From NCBI RefSeq assembly GCF_001029505.1, contig NZ_LEKH01000001.1, positions 124,001 through 188,000 of the forward strand: a DNA stretch of 64,000 bases, written 5' to 3'. The notes below the pieces were generated by a model, which was not told where the DNA came from, ran no database searches, and saw only the letters and a list, made by a program, of their open reading frames with translations. The translations under genes were made by a program, and so were the position numbers. Source of the stretch: Rubrobacter aplysinae (lineage in GTDB: Bacteria; Actinomycetota; Rubrobacteria; Rubrobacterales; Rubrobacteraceae). Shown piece after piece: positions 34,192-41,786 of this stretch (position 1 is the stretch's first letter; every line of letters begins with the position of its first letter).

Positions 34192-35379
34192 GTGAAGCGA
34201 CCGTCTGGATCCCTCGGGGCCTTACCCTTCGTCCTTGCCGTCTTCGCGGCGAGCCGCCTGCTCTTCATGGGAGCGGGGGCGCTCGCCGCCGCTTTTATCG
34301 CAGATGCGGAGCCCGCCGGGGACCCGCTCGGGCCCGGGGGCGTCTTCGGGTACTGGGCGCGCTGGGACGGGGCCTGGTACTCCGAGATCGCCACCGGCGG
34401 CTACGACGCCCGCTACCCGGCCTCGACGGCGTTTTTCCCGCTGTACCCGCTGCTGATCCGGCTCGGCACGCTCGTCGGCGGCGGGCCGGCCTTATGGGGC
34501 GTGGCGATCTCGCTCGCCGCCACCTTCTTTGCGCTGTACTTCGTCTACCGTATCGCCGAGCGCCTGTACGACACGCGGGCGGCCCGGGCGGCCGCCCTGG
34601 TAACGGCCTTCTTCCCGACGGCTTTTTTCCTGAACGCGGTGTATACCGAGGCGCTTTTTCTGGCGCTCTCCGCCGGCTGCATCTGGGCCGCGATGGTGCG
34701 ACGGGAGCTGCTGCTCGCCGGGGCTCTCGGTGCCCTGGCGGCCGCCACGCGCAGCCTCGGCGTGCTCCTGGTGATCCCCCTGGCCGTGGAGTGGCTGCGT
34801 TACCGGCGCGAGATCGGCGCGCCGGGGCTCTTATCCGCCGCCCTGGCCCCGGCGGGGACGGCGGCGTACCTGGCCTTTTTGTGGGTCCGGTTCGGGGAGC
34901 CCCTGGTCTCCTTGGGCCAGCAGGAGGACTACTGGGGCCGGGAGCCCGCGAGCCCGGTGGCCACGCTCTCCGCGGCCTGGTCCGCGGCGGGCGACGGGGC
35001 CTCTTACCTGGCGCGGCCCCTGGAGCTCCTGGCTAGCTCTACCGCGGGTCCCACGCTGTCCGCCTCGAACACCTTGAACCTGATATTTCTCGGGCTGTTT
35101 CTGGTGGCGATGGGGGCGGGGGTAATGCTCCTGCCGCCGGGGCTCTCCCTGTACGCGCTCGCCCTGGTGCTCGCGGGGATGCTCGCCCCGAACCCGGACC
35201 TCCCACTGATGAGCCTGCCCCGGTTCCTGCTGGGGGCGTTCCCGATGTTCCTGGTGATCGGGCTCGCGCTATCCCGCCTCCCTCTGGGCCGGCTCGCACT
35301 GGGGGCCTGGGTGCTCGTTAGCGGGGCCGCGGGCGTCTGGATGGCCGCGCTCTTCGTTACCTGGCACTGGGTGGCCTGA
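34192..35379 (+). CDS. PIG-V-like mannosyltransferase / membrane glycosyltransferase
   Basis: 395-residue polytopic protein with about 10 helices and GT-C fold features. The first extracytoplasmic loop holds WARWDGAWYSEIATGGY, with the acidic Asp expected for GT-C catalysis, followed by STAFFPLYPLLIR, AFFPTAFFLNAVYTEALFLAL and NPDLPLMSLPRFLLGAFPMFL, all typical of the PIG-V/mannosyltransferase family. It would transfer a sugar from a polyprenyl-phosphate donor outside the membrane. GTG start, 30 nt after the ABC permease, so it may share that operon. Confidence 0.87.
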   Translation: MKRPSGSLGALPFVLAVFAASRLLFMGAGALAAAFIADAEPAGDPLGPGGVFGYWARWDGAWYSEIATGGYDARYPASTAFFPLYPLLIRLGTLVGGGPALWGVAISLAATFFALYFVYRIAERLYDTRAARAAALVTAFFPTAFFLNAVYTEALFLALSAGCIWAAMVRRELLLAGALGALAAATRSLGVLLVIPLAVEWLRYRREIGAPGLLSAALAPAGTAAYLAFLWVRFGEPLVSLGQQEDYWGREPASPVATLSAAWSAAGDGASYLARPLELLASSTAGPTLSASNTLNLIFLGLFLVAMGAGVMLLPPGLSLYALALVLAGMLAPNPDLPLMSLPRFLLGAFPMFLVIGLALSRLPLGRLALGAWVLVSGAAGVWMAALFVTWHWVA

Positions 35380-35480
35380 GCCAGAGGGGCGTCCGGAGAG
35401 GGCCAGGGGCTCCTGCCGATCTCCGCCACAATGTTACACAAATGTCTGTAAAAAGTAGCCATATTGTAACTTCAGTCTTT

Positions 35481-35486
35481 TATAAT
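35481..35486 (+). promoter_or_regulatory. -10 box for the LPDTG protein gene
   Basis: A perfect TATAAT 54 nt before the ATG at 35540, in an AT-rich island (35430-35490). GTTACA (35433-35438) and TGTAAC (35465-35470) form an inverted repeat upstream. No good -35 is seen, which suggests activator dependence. Confidence 0.5.
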
Positions 35487-35539
35487 GCGCCAAGCTAAGA
35501 GTTGCTAAAGGTTGCGGGATTTTCCGGGAGGTATGGCGA

Positions 35540-36142
35540 ATGTTTGGTGGGGAAGCTCGGAGTCGGCGGGGTTTGAGAGTGGGGTCGGGTCGTGCATCTG
35601 ATCGTCTCTCTTTCGTGGCAGCTTTGTTCGCGATGGCCGTCGTGTGTGCGGGGCTGGTGGTCTTCTCGGCCGGGGTTGCTGAGGCGCAAGAGGGGAGTGT
35701 GGAGGCTACGGGCGAGCTGATCAAGCCCCAGGCCACCTCGTACATGTACGGGACGCACGCCATCGAGGACGAGGCCACGGGCACCATGTACGCCCTGCAG
35801 AGCGAGGCGGTGGACCTCGACCGGTACGTCGGAGAGCGCGTGACCGTAAACGGTACGGTGGTCCCCGGCTACGAGGCGGGCGCGATCGAGGGTGGGCCGG
35901 CGCTGATACAGGTGTCCGATCTGGAGGCTGCGGATCAAGGCTCCAGCGGAGACCAGTACGCCGACGAAGACCAGGGAGCTAGCGGAGATCAGTACTCAGA
36001 TGACCAGGCGGGACAGCCGGGCTCCGGGGGAGGCTCCGGGCTCCCCGAGAGGCTTCCGGACACCGGCGGCCTGGGCATAGGGGCCGCGCTGCTCGCCGCG
36101 GCGGGTCTCCTGACCGGCGCCTTTCTCCTGAGACGCCGTTAG
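35540..36142 (+). CDS. LPDTG-anchored surface protein with OB-fold-like domain
   Basis: 200 residues. A basic N-terminus and hydrophobic signal peptide are cleaved near VAEA-QEG (about residue 49). The domain at about 52-130 resembles an OB fold (TGELIKPQATSYMYGTHAI, RYVGERVTVNGTVVPGYE, LIQVSDLE). A Gln/Asp/Ser-rich stalk with two copies of SGDQY follows, then RLPDTGG, a hydrophobic helix and LLRRR. This is the second protein in the window with the same LPDTGG sortase signal as the RlpA-like protein, so both are probably attached by the same sortase, not seen here. GGGAGG precedes the ATG. Confidence 0.85.
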   Translation: MFGGEARSRRGLRVGSGRASDRLSFVAALFAMAVVCAGLVVFSAGVAEAQEGSVEATGELIKPQATSYMYGTHAIEDEATGTMYALQSEAVDLDRYVGERVTVNGTVVPGYEAGAIEGGPALIQVSDLEAADQGSSGDQYADEDQGASGDQYSDDQAGQPGSGGGSGLPERLPDTGGLGIGAALLAAAGLLTGAFLLRRR

Positions 36143-36200
36143 GTCCGTTAGAGGGTAACGCCGAGAACGTAGCCGAATAGTAGGATAGGGTCGTCCCGGG

Positions 36201-36234
36201 CGGCTCACGGAAGGTTCCGGCCTTTCGTGAGCCG
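36201..36234 (+). terminator. Intrinsic terminator after the LPDTG protein gene
   Basis: 9-bp outer stem (36201-36209 with 36226-36234) extended by an inner GAAGG/CCTTTC pairing and followed by TCCTTCT. Located 58 nt after the stop. Confidence 0.7.
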
Positions 36235-36361
36235 TCCTTCTGGTGCCCGGTATCGAACCGGTCGTCTAGCCGTCTCCGGCGTTGCGGTGCGGAGAGGTTT
36301 TGTATCAGTGTGCCCGTGTGTGTCGGTGGCGCGCGGGGTTCCGCTGGTCCAGAATGGCCGG

Positions 36362-36946
36362 ATGTTCACCATCTCCCAACCTTCGGAGTCTGGAGTGGAG
36401 CGTGTGCTGGCCCACCAGCGAGAGCTTCCGCTCTCCTACCCGGAGGTCGGGGCGACGCTCGGTGAGCCGCCTGCCGGATACACCGTGGACCGGACCAGGA
36501 TCAGGCTCGGAGAAGGCCCCGGGACGTTCGGGCTCGCGGCCAGCGCCCTGTCCGAATGGCGGCACTTCGAGACCAGCTGGACCCGGCTCCTGCCGGCGGG
36601 TGCTCCGGTGCGCGAGGGGGCGGAGGTGTGTGTCGTGGCTCGGCACCTCGGGTTCTACTCGATGAACCCCGCCCGGATAGTCCGGGTGCTGGACGAGCGG
36701 GGCCGGTACCCCGGTTACCGCCGGTACGGCTACGTGTACGGGACCCTGCCGGCGCACTCCGAGCTCGGCGAGGAGAGGTTCTCCGTGGAGCTGCTGCCGG
36801 ACGGCTCGGTCTGGTACGACCTCTGCTCCTTCGCCCGGGGCGGCAGCGCGCTCGTCCGGCTCGGCTATCCCGTGCGGCGCGTCCTGCAGAGACGGTTCGC
36901 CCGCGACTCGGGGCGGGCCATGATCCGCGCCGTCTCCGGAAGGTAG
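36362..36946 (+). CDS. DUF1990-family protein
   Basis: 194-residue protein of the DUF1990 family: LSYPEVGATLGEPPAGYTVDRTRIRLG, LSEWRHFETSWTRL, VVARHLGFYSMNPARIVRVLDE, RYGYVYGTLPAHSELGEERFSVELLPDGSVWYDLCSFAR. The pattern is that of a helix-grip (SRPBCC-like) fold with no known activity; plants and actinobacteria have members. The start at ATG 36362 is chosen because homology begins there; the longer open frame (from 36227) overlaps the upstream terminator. Confidence 0.82.
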   Translation: MFTISQPSESGVERVLAHQRELPLSYPEVGATLGEPPAGYTVDRTRIRLGEGPGTFGLAASALSEWRHFETSWTRLLPAGAPVREGAEVCVVARHLGFYSMNPARIVRVLDERGRYPGYRRYGYVYGTLPAHSELGEERFSVELLPDGSVWYDLCSFARGGSALVRLGYPVRRVLQRRFARDSGRAMIRAVSGR

Positions 36947-36966
36947 CCCGGACGAAAACGCCGCCG

Positions 36967-36990
36967 CAATCCATTAAGCAATCCATTAAG
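36967..36990. repeat. Two perfect 12-bp tandem copies
   Basis: CAATCCATTAAG occurs at 36967-36978 and again at 36979-36990, in the gap before the 10-bp repeat array. Confidence 0.85.
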
Positions 36991-37020
36991 ATGTATAGAT
37001 AAGTCATCCACGGGATCAAC

Positions 37021-37088
37021 AAGAACCAACAAGAACCAACAAGAACCAACAAGAACCAGCGAGAACCAACGAGAGCCAGTAAGAGCTG
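37021..37088. repeat. 10-bp tandem array upstream of the PHP phosphatase
   Basis: About seven copies of AAGAACCAAC. The first three are perfect (37021-37050), then they decay progressively (37051-37088) toward the start codon at 37099. Period is about one helical turn. There is no spacer structure, so it is not a CRISPR. Confidence 0.9.
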
Positions 37089-37098
37089 GGGGAGCGCC

Positions 37099-37857
37099 AT
37101 GATCGACTATCATCTGCACGTCGTCGCCCACGCCGACCGTCCCATGACGGCCGGGAACATACTCGAATACTGCAAGGTCGCCCGGAGCCGGGGCATCCAG
37201 GAGATGGGCATTACCGAGCACGACCGCTACCTGGAGGACGTAGACCTCGACGCGTTTAGGGAGGCGGGGGAGTCGTCGGAGGATGTGAAGCTCAGGCTTG
37301 GGATAGAGGTGGATTTCGTGCCGGGCAATGAGGCGGAGATGGACCGCGTTGCGGAGGCGCTGCCCTACGATTACGTGATCGGCAGCGTCCACCGGGTCGG
37401 CGGTGAGGAGGTGGACAACCCCCGCGATAAGGACGTGTACGAGAAGTGGGACACCTACGAGCTTTATGAAGCGTACTACGAGAACGTGCGGGCGGCGGCG
37501 CTCTCGGGACGGTTCGAGGTGATCGGCCACCCGGATCTCATAAAGATATTCCGCACCTACCCGGACCGCGACATCACCCCGATGCTCGAAGAGACCGCCG
37601 ACGCGGTTGCGGAGGCCGGGGTCGCGGTGGACGTAAACTCGGCGGGCTTGCGCAAGCCGGTCGGTGAGATCTACCCGGCCCGGAACCTGTTAGAGATGTT
37701 CCACCGGCGGGGCGTCCCCATCATCCTCTCATCCGACGCCCACGCCGCCGCGGAGGTCGGTGCGGGTTACGATAAGAGCGTGAAGCTGGTAAAGGAAGTG
37801 GGCTACACCGAGGTCGCGACCTTCGAGAACCGTGAGAGGAGGGCGCTCGCGCTGTGA
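37099..37857 (+). CDS. hisK: Histidinol-phosphatase, PHP family
   Basis: PHP-fold metal phosphatase of 252 residues with a full metal-ligand set: DYHLHVVAHAD at the start, TEHDRYLED, GIEVDFVPG, GSVHRVGG, GHPDLIK and SSDAHAAAEVG. This pattern fits the HisK/HisJ group that dephosphorylates L-histidinol phosphate, the second-last histidine step; a polymerase-type PHP or other phosphoesterase role cannot be excluded. CTGGGGGAG precedes the ATG, next to the decaying 10-bp repeat. The stop overlaps the GTG start of the AlaX gene by 4 nt. Confidence 0.87.
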   Translation: MIDYHLHVVAHADRPMTAGNILEYCKVARSRGIQEMGITEHDRYLEDVDLDAFREAGESSEDVKLRLGIEVDFVPGNEAEMDRVAEALPYDYVIGSVHRVGGEEVDNPRDKDVYEKWDTYELYEAYYENVRAAALSGRFEVIGHPDLIKIFRTYPDRDITPMLEETADAVAEAGVAVDVNSAGLRKPVGEIYPARNLLEMFHRRGVPIILSSDAHAAAEVGAGYDKSVKLVKEVGYTEVATFENRERRALAL

Positions 37858-38621
37858 GGGGGGAGAAGGAGGAGGCCGGGACCAGAGAGCTGTTCCTCGA
37901 AGACGCCTATCTCCGGGAGTTCGACGCCCGGGTACTGAGGATAGCCGGGCGTGAGGTGTGGCTGGAACGTACCGCCTTCTGTCCGGGAGGCGCGGGCCAG
38001 CCTCACGACAAGGGGAGCCTCGGGGTCGGGCCTATCGAGGCTCGGGTGGTGGACGTGCAGCGCCGCGACGGTGAGATCGTCCACGTCACCGACAACCCCA
38101 TCCCGGAGACGGTTGGCCGTCTTGTGGGGGTCCTCGACTGGGAACGGCGCTACTCCCACATGCGTTACCACACCGCTCTGCACGTCCTCTGTGCCGTGCT
38201 GGGGCGGGATTTCGGCGTGGAGGTTACCGGAGGAAAGATATACGCCGACCGGGCCCGCGTGGACTTCTCACCGCCGGAGGACCGGGGCGAATGGACGCCG
38301 GAGATCGCCGACGAGATAGAGCGGGCCGCCAACCGCGAGCTCGCGAAAGAGAGCCCGGTAAGCGTGCACGAGCCTCCGCCGGATACGGAAGAGCCTGCCC
38401 ACGAGAGCTTTGCGTCAGACCGGCCGGACCCCGTGCGCGTCGTCGAGATACCGGGCACGGATGCCCGCCTCGATGCCGGGCTCCACGTCGCGAACACGGA
38501 AGAGGTGGGCCGTATACGGATCACACACCATAAAAATCGCAATAACCGCAAGAGCTTCGGGAGCAAGGTCCGCGCCACGGGCACCGGCGAGCGCGTGGAG
38601 TTCGTCCTGGAGGATCTATGA
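37854..38621 (+). CDS. Alanyl-tRNA editing protein AlaX-like
   Basis: Stand-alone editing-domain homologue, 255 residues, that in its family hydrolyses Ser-tRNA(Ala) or Gly-tRNA(Ala). N-terminal beta domain with FCPGGAGQPHDKGSL; catalytic zinc motif HTALH near residue 103; GGKIYADRARVDF; and a C-terminal IPGTDARLDAGLHVANTEEVGRIRI where AlaX proteins normally have a Cys-x-x-x-His (as in CGGTH). Here the Cys is replaced (DAGLH), so one zinc ligand may be lost. GTG start overlapping the PHP stop; stop overlaps the next ATG (ATGA). Confidence 0.88.
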   Translation: MRGEKEEAGTRELFLEDAYLREFDARVLRIAGREVWLERTAFCPGGAGQPHDKGSLGVGPIEARVVDVQRRDGEIVHVTDNPIPETVGRLVGVLDWERRYSHMRYHTALHVLCAVLGRDFGVEVTGGKIYADRARVDFSPPEDRGEWTPEIADEIERAANRELAKESPVSVHEPPPDTEEPAHESFASDRPDPVRVVEIPGTDARLDAGLHVANTEEVGRIRITHHKNRNNRKSFGSKVRATGTGERVEFVLEDL

Positions 38622-39229
38622 CGAGGATGACGAGGCTGCGCCCGTTGAGAAAACTGCTGCTCTCGGCCCTGCTACTCGTACTACTTTCAGCCCTTGTGGC
38701 GGGATGCGGCCAGGGGGAGACGGACGTCGGAGAGACGGCCTCCGGCTCGGACGGAGCCGGGAGCGCGCCCCTGACGAGGACGGTAGGCGCCGAGGAAGCC
38801 GACCTGCCCGACAGCATATCCACGGGTGAGATCCCGCAGCCCCCCCTACAGAACCGCCCGGTCGTTATCCGGAGCTCCGGGGGAGAGGTGCGGGTCCGGG
38901 CCGAGATCGCCGACGACGACCCGGAGCGCACCCGGGGCCTTATGGCCCGCGAGGAGCTCGGAGAGAACGAGGGCATGCTCTTCGTCTTCGACTCGGAGCG
39001 GTCCCTGAACTTCATTATGGAAAACACCCTGCTCCCGCTCTCCATCGCTTACATAGACTCTAGGGGCAGCATCGTGGACATCCGGCGGATGCAGCCGCTC
39101 TCCGAAGACACCTACCCCTCCGCCGAGCCCGCGATGTACGCCCTGGAGGTGAACCAGGGCTTCTTCTCCGAGCGCGGCGTCGAGGTGGGCGACGAGGTGG
39201 ATCTCCCGTCCACTGTGGTGGAAGGGTAG
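38618..39229 (+). CDS. DUF192-family lipoprotein
   Basis: 203 residues. A basic start and hydrophobic signal end in a lipobox (LVAGC, Cys about residue 29), then a disordered Gly/Ser/Glu linker and a DUF192 domain (about 85-195: VRVRAEIADDDPERTRGLMAREELGENEGMLFVFDSE, FIMENTLLPLSIAYIDSRGSIVDIRRMQP, ALEVNQGFFSERGVEVGDEV). DUF192 domains are small beta-barrels of unknown role found as secreted or lipid-anchored proteins. Third gene of a tightly overlapping operon with the PHP phosphatase and AlaX. Confidence 0.88.
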   Translation: MTRMTRLRPLRKLLLSALLLVLLSALVAGCGQGETDVGETASGSDGAGSAPLTRTVGAEEADLPDSISTGEIPQPPLQNRPVVIRSSGGEVRVRAEIADDDPERTRGLMAREELGENEGMLFVFDSERSLNFIMENTLLPLSIAYIDSRGSIVDIRRMQPLSEDTYPSAEPAMYALEVNQGFFSERGVEVGDEVDLPSTVVEG

Positions 39230-39310
39230 ACTACTCTCGTTAAAGATAGTACAATCGGTCCATAGAACCTGGCGGGGCGCTACGGCGCCTGAGTAGGAGG
39301 GAAGGGTCCG

Positions 39311-39322
39311 ATGGACCACTAG
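39311..39322 (+). CDS. Possible minimal leader ORF (Met-Asp-His)
   Basis: ATG GAC CAC TAG, 8 nt after AGGAGGG (39296-39302), a near-ideal ribosome site. A ribosome at the stop would reach the base of hairpin A of the leader. A second tiny ORF with GGGAGGG upstream (39474-39488, Met-Gln-Ser-Met) lies nearer the stress protein gene. Either could be chance. Confidence 0.3.
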   Translation: MDH

Positions 39323-39362
39323 GCGGAAAACCTTACGGCCGCGCCGCCGGGCGCGGCCCGTA

Positions 39363-39418
39363 CCGGGCCGGAGATCGCCCGCCCTAACCGGGTGGCTTCT
39401 CCGGCCCGGATATTTTTG
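39363..39418 (+). terminator. Strong intrinsic terminator
   Basis: Perfect 12-bp stem (39363-39374 with 39398-39409), 23-nt loop, then ATATTTTTG. It lies 134 nt after the DUF192 stop and 97 nt before the universal stress protein ATG. Confidence 0.85.
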
Positions 39419-39514
39419 TCCGTTTTCGCCCGGGGCTCCGCCGGAGGAGAACCTAGCCGCCGGGAGGGTTATCATGCAATCGATGTAGCCCAGGTATCCA
39501 CCGGGGGTGAAGCG

Positions 39515-39967
39515 ATGGGTTATCTACCGGAGAAGATACTGCTGGCTTCCGACGGCTCCGAGGACGGCATTCGGGCTTGCCGGACGGCGGCGGAGATGTC
39601 GGAGAGCTTCGGGGCGGAGCTGCACGTCGTCCACGTGGGTTTGCAGTGGTACCTCGTGGTGCGAGATTACATGAGTCCCGAGCAGTACGAGAGGCTCAAG
39701 GAGGAGCGCCAGGAGGTGCTCGACGCGCAGGTTTCGGAGATAGAGGGTCACGGCGGCCGGGTGACCGAGGCCCACCTGAGGATGGGCCGCAGGGTCGACG
39801 AGGAGGTCATAGACCTTGCCCGTGAGATCGGGGCCGGCCTCATAGTCGTCGGCAGCCGGGGCGCGGGGAGCCTGAGCCGGGCCCTGCTCGGCAGCGACTC
39901 CAACAACATCGTGCATCACGCGTACTGCCCGGTGCTCGTGGTGCGCGGCGGAGAGGCCGAGGGCTAG
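39515..39967 (+). CDS. Universal stress protein (UspA family)
   Basis: 150-residue ATP-binding USP domain. It opens with EKILLASDGSEDGIRACRTA and ends with the nucleotide motif GSRGAGSLSRALLGSDSNNIVHHAYCPVLVV, i.e. G-x2-G-x9-G-S, so ATP binding is expected. The 39515 start matches the family N-terminus; upstream in-frame codons overlap the leader terminator. Its stop overlaps the stop of the convergent GalT-like gene by 4 nt. The leader with a terminator and tiny ORFs suggests transcription attenuation. Confidence 0.93.
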   Translation: MGYLPEKILLASDGSEDGIRACRTAAEMSESFGAELHVVHVGLQWYLVVRDYMSPEQYERLKEERQEVLDAQVSEIEGHGGRVTEAHLRMGRRVDEEVIDLAREIGAGLIVVGSRGAGSLSRALLGSDSNNIVHHAYCPVLVVRGGEAEG

Positions 39968-41064
39968 CCGGATAAGTTAGATAAGGCTCGCGCCACGCCG
40001 AACGGATCCGAGGCGACTACGGAGGCCGCGTAGAGCTCCATCGCGCCGATGTCCGAGGTGCGGTTGGAGGGCTCGCCGCGATCCACCAGGTAGACGAGCG
40101 TAGGGAAATTTTCCCACCCCGATTCGGGCTCCGCGGGCGGCATGTAGAAGGCGACGTTGAACGAGCGTACTCCGAGGTTCCGGACGTAGGAGGTCAGCAG
40201 CTCTCCCGCCGCCCGGTGCAGGCCCTCGTCCTCCGGGCTGTGACCGATCAGCACGAGCTCCTTCTCCTTTACCGGGGTGAGGCTGGCGAACGCCCGCACT
40301 TCATCCGCGCCGCCGGGAAGGGGTATAGAGAGCCCCAGGGCCTCGTGTAGCCGGAGGAGGTCGCCGAAGTAGTCGCGGCCGTGTTCGGCTGCGTATCCGG
40401 CGGCGTCGCGCCGGAGGCGTTCGACCTTGGGGTAGTGGGAGCCCCGGGTGGCGGTGACCTGGGCGTGGCCGTGGATTATGGAGCCCCCGGCGCGCCACAG
40501 GCAGTTCCACATCATGAACGGGTAGCGGGCCCCGGGGTCCGCGTGGCGCGCCTCTCGTAGCCACCGAAGACCGGTGGAGACGTAGTCGGAGACCTTCTCC
40601 GGCGTGAGGCTCAACGGGTCGTGGTCGTCGAAGACGATGACGCCGTGGAAGCCGTCGTACTTGGCGACGTTGGAGGCGGTGGTGGCGTACTCGCCGCGCA
40701 CCCGGCCGAAGACGTCCGCCGGGGTGCCGGACTCCGGCGAGCAGAAGGGGTCTCCCTTTGTGGCCGAGATCTCGGCCCCGAGGTCCGCGTCCGTGCCGGT
40801 GTCCAGGGGGCGGGAGGATCGGAGGCCGTTGAAAAGCGTGCCTTCGAGGGTGACGAGGTTGGTGACCCGCACGATGCGCTGCTCCCGCACCTCCTCCACG
40901 GAGCCGAAGGTGCGCTCGATCCAGGGCCGCATCGCCTCCGGCTCCTCCAGATAACCCGTGGTAGCCGTTACCTCTAGCAGCCGGTCCGCGATCTCGCGCT
41001 CCGCGGCGGGCAAGGCGTGTATGAGATCCGGCAGATCCGTTATGGCGGGTGCCGTGGAGGACAT
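39964..41064 (-). CDS. Galactose-1-phosphate uridylyltransferase-like (HIT superfamily) protein
   Basis: 366 residues. The motif GGSIIHGHAQV near residue 207 corresponds to the His-x-His-x-Gln nucleotidyl-transfer site of GalT-type enzymes (HPHxQ in GalT). MMWNCLWRAGGS, NVAKYDGFHGVIVFDDHDPLSLTPEKV and a C-terminal SFNVAFYMPP fit a GalT-like or related nucleotidyltransferase/phosphorylase. No other galactose gene lies nearby, so the substrate is uncertain. It converges with the universal stress gene with overlapping stops. Confidence 0.75.
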   Translation of the reverse strand: MSSTAPAITDLPDLIHALPAAEREIADRLLEVTATTGYLEEPEAMRPWIERTFGSVEEVREQRIVRVTNLVTLEGTLFNGLRSSRPLDTGTDADLGAEISATKGDPFCSPESGTPADVFGRVRGEYATTASNVAKYDGFHGVIVFDDHDPLSLTPEKVSDYVSTGLRWLREARHADPGARYPFMMWNCLWRAGGSIIHGHAQVTATRGSHYPKVERLRRDAAGYAAEHGRDYFGDLLRLHEALGLSIPLPGGADEVRAFASLTPVKEKELVLIGHSPEDEGLHRAAGELLTSYVRNLGVRSFNVAFYMPPAEPESGWENFPTLVYLVDRGEPSNRTSDIGAMELYAASVVASDPFGVARALSNLSG

Positions 41065-41205
41065 GCTACGAACGCTCCGTCATCTGTGTGCCCCTTCTCC
41101 GGCCGGCGTGTAATCCGTCCTGGCTATCTTATACTCGGGGGGCCTGGAAATCCGGGCGTTGGTTGCCTCTATTATTCGGTAAGCTGATGCCCGGTCCGGC
41201 GGTCT

Positions 41206-41703
41206 CTATCCGGGATTCCGGGATGGGATGCCTCGATGGTGGAGGGCCTTGCGCACCTGGCCCAGGAGCCGGATCAGCTCTTCGCGGTCTGCTTCGGGGA
41301 GTGGCTCGAAGACCTCCGCCACCGCCGCGCGATGCTCCTCGAAGAGTCTGCCGGCGCTCTCTTCGCCTCTGTCCGTGAGCTCGATCAGGGTCGCCCGCCG
41401 GTCGGTGGGGTGGCTCTTGCGCCGCACGTGCCCCTCTTCTTCCAGGGCGTCCACCAGCGCGGTCACGTTACGCCGGGTAACCCCGAGCTCCTCGCTGATC
41501 TCACTCATTATCCGGGGGCCCCCGACGCGCAGGGCCCCCAGAAGCCTCATCCGGGCGTGGCTCACCTCAGAATCCCTTAGCTGGTACCGGATCCAACGCG
41601 TATAAGCCGGACCAAAAGCGGCGAACTCGTCCGCCAGCCGCAGCGACATCTCGCTTACCCCGCTCTCGTAACCCTCAGAACCTCCGGAGCCTATAGCTCC
41701 CAT
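41206..41703 (-). CDS. MarR-family transcriptional regulator
   Basis: 165-residue winged-helix regulator. SHARMRLLGALRVGGPRIMSEISEELGVTRRNVTALVDALEEEGHVRRKSHPTDRRATLIELTDRG is the classical MarR recognition helix and wing, with the Asp-x-Arg wing tip. It is divergent from the DrrAB-like exporter operon across 269 nt. That gap holds a 12-bp inverted repeat (41787-41833), the likely operator, so repression of the exporter and itself with relief by a drug-like ligand is inferred. Confidence 0.92.
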   Translation of the reverse strand: MGAIGSGGSEGYESGVSEMSLRLADEFAAFGPAYTRWIRYQLRDSEVSHARMRLLGALRVGGPRIMSEISEELGVTRRNVTALVDALEEEGHVRRKSHPTDRRATLIELTDRGEESAGRLFEEHRAAVAEVFEPLPEADREELIRLLGQVRKALHHRGIPSRNPG

Positions 41704-41786
41704 ATTTCCGCCCCTGTTACGCAGATGAAACTCCCGATCCTCCAGCTCCTCCCGAGACTTCCTATCTCTTACCAGTTTCGTAGTTG

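Larger units (their letters stand above)
39250..39418 (+). promoter_or_regulatory. Leader region with nested hairpins and terminator upstream of a universal stress protein
   Basis: A TACAAT box (39250-39255) begins the region. A four-codon ORF (39311-39322) follows. Hairpin A pairs 39337-39345 with 39350-39358 (9 bp). Hairpin B pairs 39354-39360 with 39364-39370 (7 bp). Hairpin C, the terminator, pairs 39363-39374 with 39398-39409 (12 bp, perfect) and is followed by ATATTTTT. A excludes B, and B excludes C, as in classical attenuators. No riboswitch class I know fits. The terminator alone could simply end the upstream PHP-AlaX-DUF192 operon. Confidence 0.55.

Noticed and set aside
37021-37088. 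Possible CRISPR repeats
   Set aside because: The units are directly adjacent with no spacers and only 10 bp long; this is a tandem minisatellite.
39250-39418. Known riboswitch (fluoride, c-di-AMP, ZTP, glycine, guanidine, SAM-IV)
   Set aside because: The conserved core sequences that I remember for these classes are not present; it was kept only as an unclassified attenuator-like leader.
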